Shown here one piece after another: positions 32,214 through 38,066 of a stretch of DNA of 38,066 nucleotides (positions are counted from its first letter, which is position 1; each line of letters begins with the position of its first letter). The notes under the pieces are model-generated. The model was not told the origin of the DNA. It saw only the letters and a list, made by a program, of their open reading frames with translations, and ran no database searches. Made by a program: the position numbers and the translations under genes. This DNA is from Priapulus caudatus (taxonomy: Eukaryota; Priapulida; Priapulimorpha; Priapulimorphida; Priapulidae), in assembly GCF_000485595.1 (NCBI RefSeq), contig NW_014577805.1:90840-128905 (forward strand), given 5' to 3'.

Positions 32214-32749
32214 TTGCTGGGATTTCGTGTGAACGCGGCTGCTATTACGAGCTATTTTTGCGTGCGTAACTATTTGTAGCGGCAGCGTGCATCGACGCAC
32301 TCGCGCTTTTTCTTTGAAACAACGACTCCACCGGCTTGCGCATGTAGACTACGGGGCACATGTCAGCACTGCTCGCGTCTCGTGCGTGCGTTTACTGACT
32401 TTGCGCAGACGAATTCGGGATAGTGCTCACTCACTCACGTACGCCGATGTAGTATAATATACATCTCCATTATGACCAATACCCCCCTTTTACATTGCGC
32501 ATGGGCAATATCTATATCTGCCCTGGTAGACACGCCCATTTCATTGCGTAATGTAGATGGGGCGTTTATCAATGGGAGGGTGGCTACGATGCAACACCGG
32601 TCCCGCGTCCTTACCACGCGGGTCAGCATGCGGACAGCAGCAGCCACACAGTGACGTCATAGATGCTGTTGACGGACAGATAGATGTGTGCGATTAGGTC
32701 ATACTCATTAATGATAACCGATGCTAATGCACGCTACTCACCCCACATT
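32214..32749. other. intronic, no gene recognised
   Basis: Mixed sequence with a CRE octamer TGACGTCA at 32652-32659. Confidence 0.45.
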
Positions 32750-32912
32750 ATGGTAGGTATGTGCCACTGCGAAGTCAAAAATGAGGGGCTCTGGAACTAA
32801 TGTTTGTTGAATGTGGTATGCTCTGGAACGAGATATTCTTAAAAATGCGATGCACTGAAATGAAAGTTTAGGGTGAAAACGGGGGGTCTATCCCGCGGCA
32901 CATACCTACCAT
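32750..32912. mobile_element. 163-bp MITE-like element with 16-bp perfect ends
   Basis: ATGGTAGGTATGTGCC (32750-32765) and GGCACATACCTACCAT (32897-32912) are perfect inverse ends. The interior has no coding capacity. No target duplication is certain, although ATT lies just outside on the left and AAT slightly further out on the right. Confidence 0.8.
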
Positions 32913-33230
32913 GCAATATATATGGAGTGCCCCCCCCCACGGGGCTACTTCTCTCTGCGTATCGTATTCGCGTTGTTGACATATTTCCTGCTTCACCTGA
33001 TTGTTCGTACAATTTGTTTTTTACCTACGCTATGTAAAACCAGACGTCACGCCACCCAGTAAGTATGTAAACTGTTTTTCACTGGGTTTTCTCGCACCTT
33101 TTCGTCGCGGGTTGTGAACGAGACGGAGCCGAATTTTTTAATTCACCCGGCTGTGGACACGATGGCGCTGGCCACGACGTCTATAATAATATAGCATCTA
33201 ACAATGCGAAATATATATCTACATATCCTC
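32913..33230. other. intronic, no feature recognised
   Basis: Includes a CCCCCCCCC run at 32930-32938. Otherwise mixed sequence. Confidence 0.45.
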
Positions 33231-33252
33231 TATTATATATTATATATATATA

Positions 33253-33302
<50 letters not shown>

Positions 33303-33343
33303 ATTATATATATATAATAATATATATATATATGTATATGTAT
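33231..33343. repeat. (AT)n microsatellite, palindromic
   Basis: TATATATA runs with TTATAA and ACATAT interruptions. Strongly self-complementary. Confidence 0.95.
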
Positions 33344-34260
33344 AGGCAGCTACCAGTCGAGCGATATTGGAGTCGCAGTGGCAGCGCCGATGATAAACTG
33401 TGTATGCATAGTTGTAATGTCTGACAGGCGTACGTCTGTGTGCGTGGCGGCTATGCTTGAAACCACGACTATAACCCGGTAAACTCGTCTGCCAGTTAGT
33501 AGTTAGTACTGTCAGTCGCTAGCTCTTGCTCACGTATGGCGAAACGTTATAGCACGTAAACATGGATACCGTCTCAGCGTCCACAATGTGTGTATTGAGC
33601 ATTAGTTCAGCCGCCAGTGAATAGATTTAGTGTGTGCGCATGGCTCCGATATGAAAGCATTGATCAATATTCATAATTCTGCATAACTAGGCAAATTCGA
33701 ATGACCGCGAAGTTTTTGATTGGCTGATCACGCACCAAGAACAGCTACGTCAAGGTGGCTCACAGACGATAACTTCGAGAGAGTGACACAGCGCAGAGTG
33801 GCGCCACCACCGGAGATTGGTTTGTTCTCTGTGAGTATATACGCTATCAATTAGTTACGGGTGTTTAAGTTTAATAAATGATATCGGATTATTAGGATGG
33901 TTACTGTTGGCAGCGGATGGAATCTTTATCCGAAAGTCAAATCATCGTTCCGCGTTTTCCCTGGTCGATTTATTTCTCTCGCGATGTAATGTTGATGTGG
34001 GGGGTGTGGGGGGATCGCAACAGCTATATATGGAAATCACCACGATATGTTTATATTTTTTAAAGCCGCCGGCGCCCTATTATGTGAACGGCACGTGAAT
34101 GCGTATAGTATTGCAACGTAAGGCGTAGCATAGCATCACGAATATACCACATCAGCTGCGTCAGACATATTGAATGACAATGACTTGAAGCGAAAGGAAA
34201 AAATATTTGTTTTTCGTAAAACAGGACCGCCGTTAATAAATAAAGAAATCAGATGGTAAT
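33344..34260. other. intronic, no gene recognised
   Basis: Mixed sequence. Open frames reach 63 codons without domains. No repeat is recognised. Confidence 0.45.
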
Positions 34261-34263
34261 CGG

Positions 34264-35888
34264 ATCCATCCATACCCCTTCATCCATCCATCCATCTATC
34301 CATCCATCCATCCATCCATCCATCCAATCCATTCCATCCATCCATCCATCCATACCATCCATCCATCCATCCATCCATCCATACCATACCATCCATCCAT
34401 CACCATGCCATCCATCCATGACATCATCCATCCATCCATCCATCATCCATCACGCATCCATCCATCCATCCATCCATCCATCCCATCCATCCATCCATCT
34501 ATTCATAATCCATCATCCATCCATCCATCCATGCCATCCATCTATTCATCTCATCCATCCATCCGCGTCCGTTCCATCGCATCCATCCATCCATCGCATC
34601 CACCATCCATCCATCCATCATCCATCATCCATCATCCATCCATCCTCCATCCATCCATCCATCATCCATCCATCCATCATCATCCATCATCCATCCATCC
34701 ATCCATCCATCCATCCATCCATCACATCCATCCATCATCCATCCATCATCCATCCATCCATCCATCCATCCATCCATCTCATCCATCTCCATCATCCATC
34801 CATCCCATTCCATCCATCCATCCATCCATTCCATCCATCGCATCCATCCATCCATTCATCAATCCATCCATCCATCTATCCATCTATCCATCCATCCATC
34901 CACGCCATACTATCCATTCTATCCATCCATCCATCAATCATCCATCCACCCATCCACCCATCCCATCCATCCATCCATCCATCCATCCATCCATCCATCC
35001 ATCCATCCATCCATCCATCAAACCATCCATCCATCCATCCATACCATCCATCCATCCATCCATCTTCCATCCATCCATTCATGCCATTCCATCCATCCAT
35101 CCATCCATCCATCCATCCATCCATCCATCCATCCATCCATCCATCCATCCATCCATCCATCCCATCCATCCATCCATCCATCCATCCATCCGTCCGTCCA
35201 TCCATCATCCATCCATCCATCCAATCCATCGGCATCCATCCATCCATCGCATCCATCCATCCATCAATCCATGCATACACCCATATATCCATCCATCCAT
35301 CCATTCATCCATCGCATCCATTCCATCCATCCATCCATCACCATCCCTCCATCCATCCATGCCATCCATCCATCTATCCATCCATCCATTCATTCATACC
35401 ATCCATACCATCCATCATCCATCCATTCCAATCCATCATCCATCAATCCATGCATACACCCATATATCCATCCATCATCCATATCATCCATCATCCATCC
35501 ATCCATCCATCCATCAATCCATCCATCCCTCCATCATCCATCCATCCATCCATCTATCCATCCATCCATTTCATCCATCCATTCATCCATCCATCCATCC
35601 ATCCATGACCATCCATCCATCATCCATCCATCCATCCCTCCATCCATCCATCGCATCCATCCATCTCATCCATCCATCATCCATCCATCCATCCATGCCA
35701 TCCATCTCCATCCATCCATACAATCCATCCATCCATCCTCATCCATCCATCCATCCATCCATCCATGCCATCCATCCATCCATCCATCATCCATCCATCC
35801 ATCCTCTCCATCCATCCATCCATCCATCCTCATCCATCCCATCTCATGCCATCCATCATCCCACTCTCATCCCATCCACCATGCCATC
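34264..35888. repeat. (CCAT)n tetranucleotide array, about 1.6 kb
   Basis: CATCCATCCATC runs are broken by short variants (CCATACCAT, CATCATCC, CTATCC). A larger unit around ATCAATCCATGCATACACCC recurs at about 35262 and 35442, so segments within the array have been duplicated. The His/Pro/Ser/Ile plus frames and Trp/Met/Asp/Gly minus frames are artefacts. Confidence 0.97.
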
Positions 35889-35990
35889 AACCTCCAATCA
35901 ATCCGCATCACACCCATACGTCTAATTCCAATACGTCCGCCCGTCCGTCATTCAAACGTTTGTTGCTGACACATGTTCCTATGTTCACAG

Positions 35991-36150
35991 CTACGAAGGT
36001 AGGCGACAAGTTGTGTCAGAAGGTGATGCCTAGCTGGGAGTCGGTCGGAGCCGCTCTCGATCATAAGATGAGGCATTGGCAAGGTTGACACTGAGATCAA
36101 CCCTGAGCTCGATGAGTAGTTGGCGTGAAACAAGTGCCAAAGATCGGTTT
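35991..36150 (+). CDS. exon 3: second thioredoxin-like domain, frame-disrupted
   Basis: The acceptor GTTCACAG is at 35990 and the donor GTAAGC at 36151. From a phase-1 start the frame reads [20 protein letters not shown] then ALDHKMR, a thioredoxin active-site helix region in which only one Cys remains of a CxxC. At about 36074 the homology shifts by one base and continues as [13 protein letters not shown] (36078-36116). At 36117 it shifts back as [10 protein letters not shown] (36119 on), with the cis-proline of the fold. The two shifts compensate, and the 160-base exon length fits phase 1 in and phase 2 out. Sequencing indels are the simplest cause, but a decaying gene is possible. Confidence 0.7.
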
Positions 36151-36686
36151 GTAAGCATCAAGCCTATGTCTATCTACCTATATCAGCGGTTAATAATGAC
36201 AGTTTATAATTATTACCCTCCGGCCACATGTACCTCGCCAACGTTCTCAAAGCAGGACATACCCTAGCGCAGCGGCCATGTTGGGTGGAGAGAATTCGAT
36301 CTTACATATTTCTTTCCGTCCAAATTAAGAATTTTCAAACTTACGAACGTCAATAATCACGAACGATAATTATTTGATTGTCAACATAGATCATGATTAA
36401 TCTTCATACACACGAACCGAAACCCTTGCGTTCGAAACCAAAATGCCGCGCTCATTTTATTTAAGTTTCCGAGTTCGCAATGGATTGCTGAGCTAAAAAA
36501 ATTCGTTGAAAACTATGAATTCATATTTATCTTGTGTATAAATCCAACGAATACGAACAAAATCTAAGTAATTTCTTGGATGCAACTCAAGATAAATAAA
36601 ATATGAAAAATGAAAAATATGATAAAAAAATATGAATTCATAATCATAAGAAGTATAGATGTTGACGTTGACCTTCCGTCTTTCAG
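36151..36686 (+). other. intron 3 (536 bases), phase 2
   Basis: The donor is GTAAGC and the acceptor is CTTTCAG at 36686. It contains inverted copies of ATGAATTCATATTTATCTTG-like sequence around 36517 and 36585-36640. No other feature. Confidence 0.65.
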
Positions 36687-36807
36687 CTTCCGCCAGGGCA
36701 AGATGTCCTGTACAACCGTAACGAGTTTGACAGCTCTAGTCTGCTTGCCTTTGCCGGCAAATGGTACAGGACAGTAAAGCCGGAACGCGTGCCCCGCCGA
36801 TCGGCAG
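36687..36807 (+). CDS. exon 4: end of second thioredoxin-like domain, one frame disruption
   Basis: The acceptor is TTTCAG at 36686 and the donor CAG|GTATGA at 36808. With the two bases carried over from exon 3 the start reads FFRQGK, the usual strand after the cis-proline. One base appears missing near 36702, after which the frame is DVLYNRNEFDSSSLLAFAGK then WYRTVKPERVPRR. This matches the last strand and helix of a thioredoxin domain. The exon ends in phase 1, like exons 1 and 2. The gene probably continues beyond the window. Confidence 0.7.
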
Positions 36808-37616
36808 GTATGATAGCGCGTCGCCACTCAGGCGCACCTGAAATATTGATATGTCGTGCGTCAACTGTAAGCGCTGCAATGTCTGGCTGTAATTCTTCCG
36901 CGTGTATTAAATCTCCGATTATGACATCCTACAGGATTTGATCACAGGTAATGGTAGCGGAATATGGCGCGAGTGCAGAGCATGCGCAGATTGAGGAATC
37001 ATGAAAATTTCGCGAGTTAATAGCGATCATGACGGCAATAGATCGTTATGCTGTTTCAAGGATGACACAATAGTCTGATGAGTATAATATTTTTTTTAAC
37101 TGGTACTAACTAGGCTCATGATATGAGCTGCCAGATAGAAGCCAGATTAATTATCCAATCCAATAACCCAGTGATGGCCTAGTGTTACAACCGCAGCGCG
37201 CACCTGGTAATCTCCAGGTAATTTTTTGCATCTAGTAGAATTTTTGCGATGCTACCATGTGTAAACGTTGCCGAGTCGTCTACGATTCAGTATCTAATTT
37301 AATGATAATTATTCTAGTTATTGAATATTATTGCTTATGGTTCAGAGAGCATTAGAACTCGCATCAGGAACACGAATCTATGCCGATTTTGGCTGCAAAC
37401 AGCTTTTCCGCGTTTTTTATTTTTCATGAAGTTTTTACGCACAATTTTACGAGTGTACTTTTTATTCGAATTCATTGCTCTATGTCCTATACGTCACACG
37501 TATAGATAGATGTGTTGTTGTGCACGAAAAATGCTTTTTCTCATTTATATCACTTGCCATTTTTCACGAGACGTTTTTACTTTTTTTCGCAAAACGTTTA
37601 ACTGACCATCTTGTTC
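36808..37616. other. downstream intron sequence, no exon recognised
   Basis: Unique AT-rich sequence. No convincing exon, RNA gene or terminator is seen. Confidence 0.5.
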
Positions 37617-37619
37617 TAA

Positions 37620-37685
<66 letters not shown>
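37617..37685. repeat. (AT)n microsatellite
   Basis: A TATATATA run with two TTATAT interruptions. Confidence 0.95.
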
Positions 37686-37691
<6 letters not shown>

Positions 37692-38066
37692 CGCGTTACG
37701 GTCGTTGTACATTTTTATGCATATTACATCATGTTATCACGTTTTCTCACGCTGTTTTAACAAACACTAAAACATTTCGGAATCTTATCCGGTATCACTG
37801 TGTGTGCTGTGTGTGCGTGAAATGTGCGTGTGCGTTTAACAGACATGTAACTAAATATAGGCGAAAACCGCTGTGCAACTTATAGGTCCGTTATTTCTTC
37901 TTCGCCTGCTGTGTGATACACTCTATCGGTGTATAACGTGTGCGTGCGTGGCGTGTGTATACTACCATGTATACTACATGTCGTTACTCACGATTGCATT
38001 ATAACGTAGCGTGAGCATCGTTAGCGTTGCGTGCGTGTCGAGTAGATAACACAGCTTTTGGTGACG
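37686..38066. other. sequence to the right edge, no gene recognised
   Basis: Mixed AT-rich sequence with short GTGTGCGTG runs at 37798-37835 and 37938-37956. Presumably still inside the gene's next intron. Confidence 0.45.

Larger units (their letters stand above)
29883..35990 (+). other. intron 2 region (about 6.1 kb), possibly hiding an exon
   Basis: It runs from the exon 2 donor to the exon 3 acceptor (GTTCACAG at 35990). It holds AT microsatellites, several inverted-repeat elements and the CCAT array. The domain pattern predicts a further phase-1 exon here, which I could not find. Confidence 0.6.

Noticed and set aside
34253-35925. His/Pro/Ser/Ile repeat protein of about 500 codons
   Set aside because: A CCAT array. 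Every frame and both strands give repetitive open frames.

Overview
The window is eukaryotic and almost certainly metazoan (invertebrate-like) nuclear DNA. It has long introns with GT-AG borders, dense microsatellites and minisatellites, many short inverted-repeat transposon remnants, and no compact operon-like genes. The taxon cannot be fixed from sequence alone. Single-base indels between repeat copies and in two exons suggest an indel-prone long-read assembly.

I can support one gene, on the plus strand. It encodes a secreted or ER-lumenal protein with repeated thioredoxin-like domains. Exon 1 (3153-3342) holds the signal peptide and the start of domain 1. Exon 2 (29700-29882) completes domain 1 with a CxxC motif and a cis-proline loop. 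Exons 3 (35991-36150) and 4 (36687-36807) hold most of a second thioredoxin-like domain but carry three single-base frame disruptions. The gene runs off the right edge. Exons 2 and 3 begin at the same structural point and in the same intron phase, so a module is probably missing or unrecognised between them.

Intron 1 spans about 26.4 kb and is mostly repeats. From 7.7 to 28 kb lies a composite duplication of the form L - S - L(inverted) - S(direct). L (about 8.0-15.2 kb) and its reverse complement (about 18.2-24.6 kb) flank a 3-kb segment S (15.3-18.2 kb), which recurs in direct orientation at 24.7-27.7 kb. L is bordered by inverted (GTGA/GTGC)-type arrays and contains long AG/CT tracts. S ends in a 33-bp tandem repeat that has only two copies at 18.2 kb but about 11-12 at 27.7-28.0 kb. 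A 1-kb, 20-bp minisatellite follows. A 25-N gap at 11343 is flanked by overlapping sequence and looks like an unjoined contig overlap.

Outside the duplication there are several short inverted-repeat elements resembling MITEs, at 17543, 27010, 30194, 31459, 32022 and 32750. Two tiny perfect palindromes, at 7191-7221 and 7571-7606, are each flanked by exact 8-bp direct repeats. Intron 2 also holds a 1.6-kb CCAT array. Most long open frames here (Ser/Leu, His/Pro/Ser, Thr/His/Ala runs) are translations of simple repeats, not genes.
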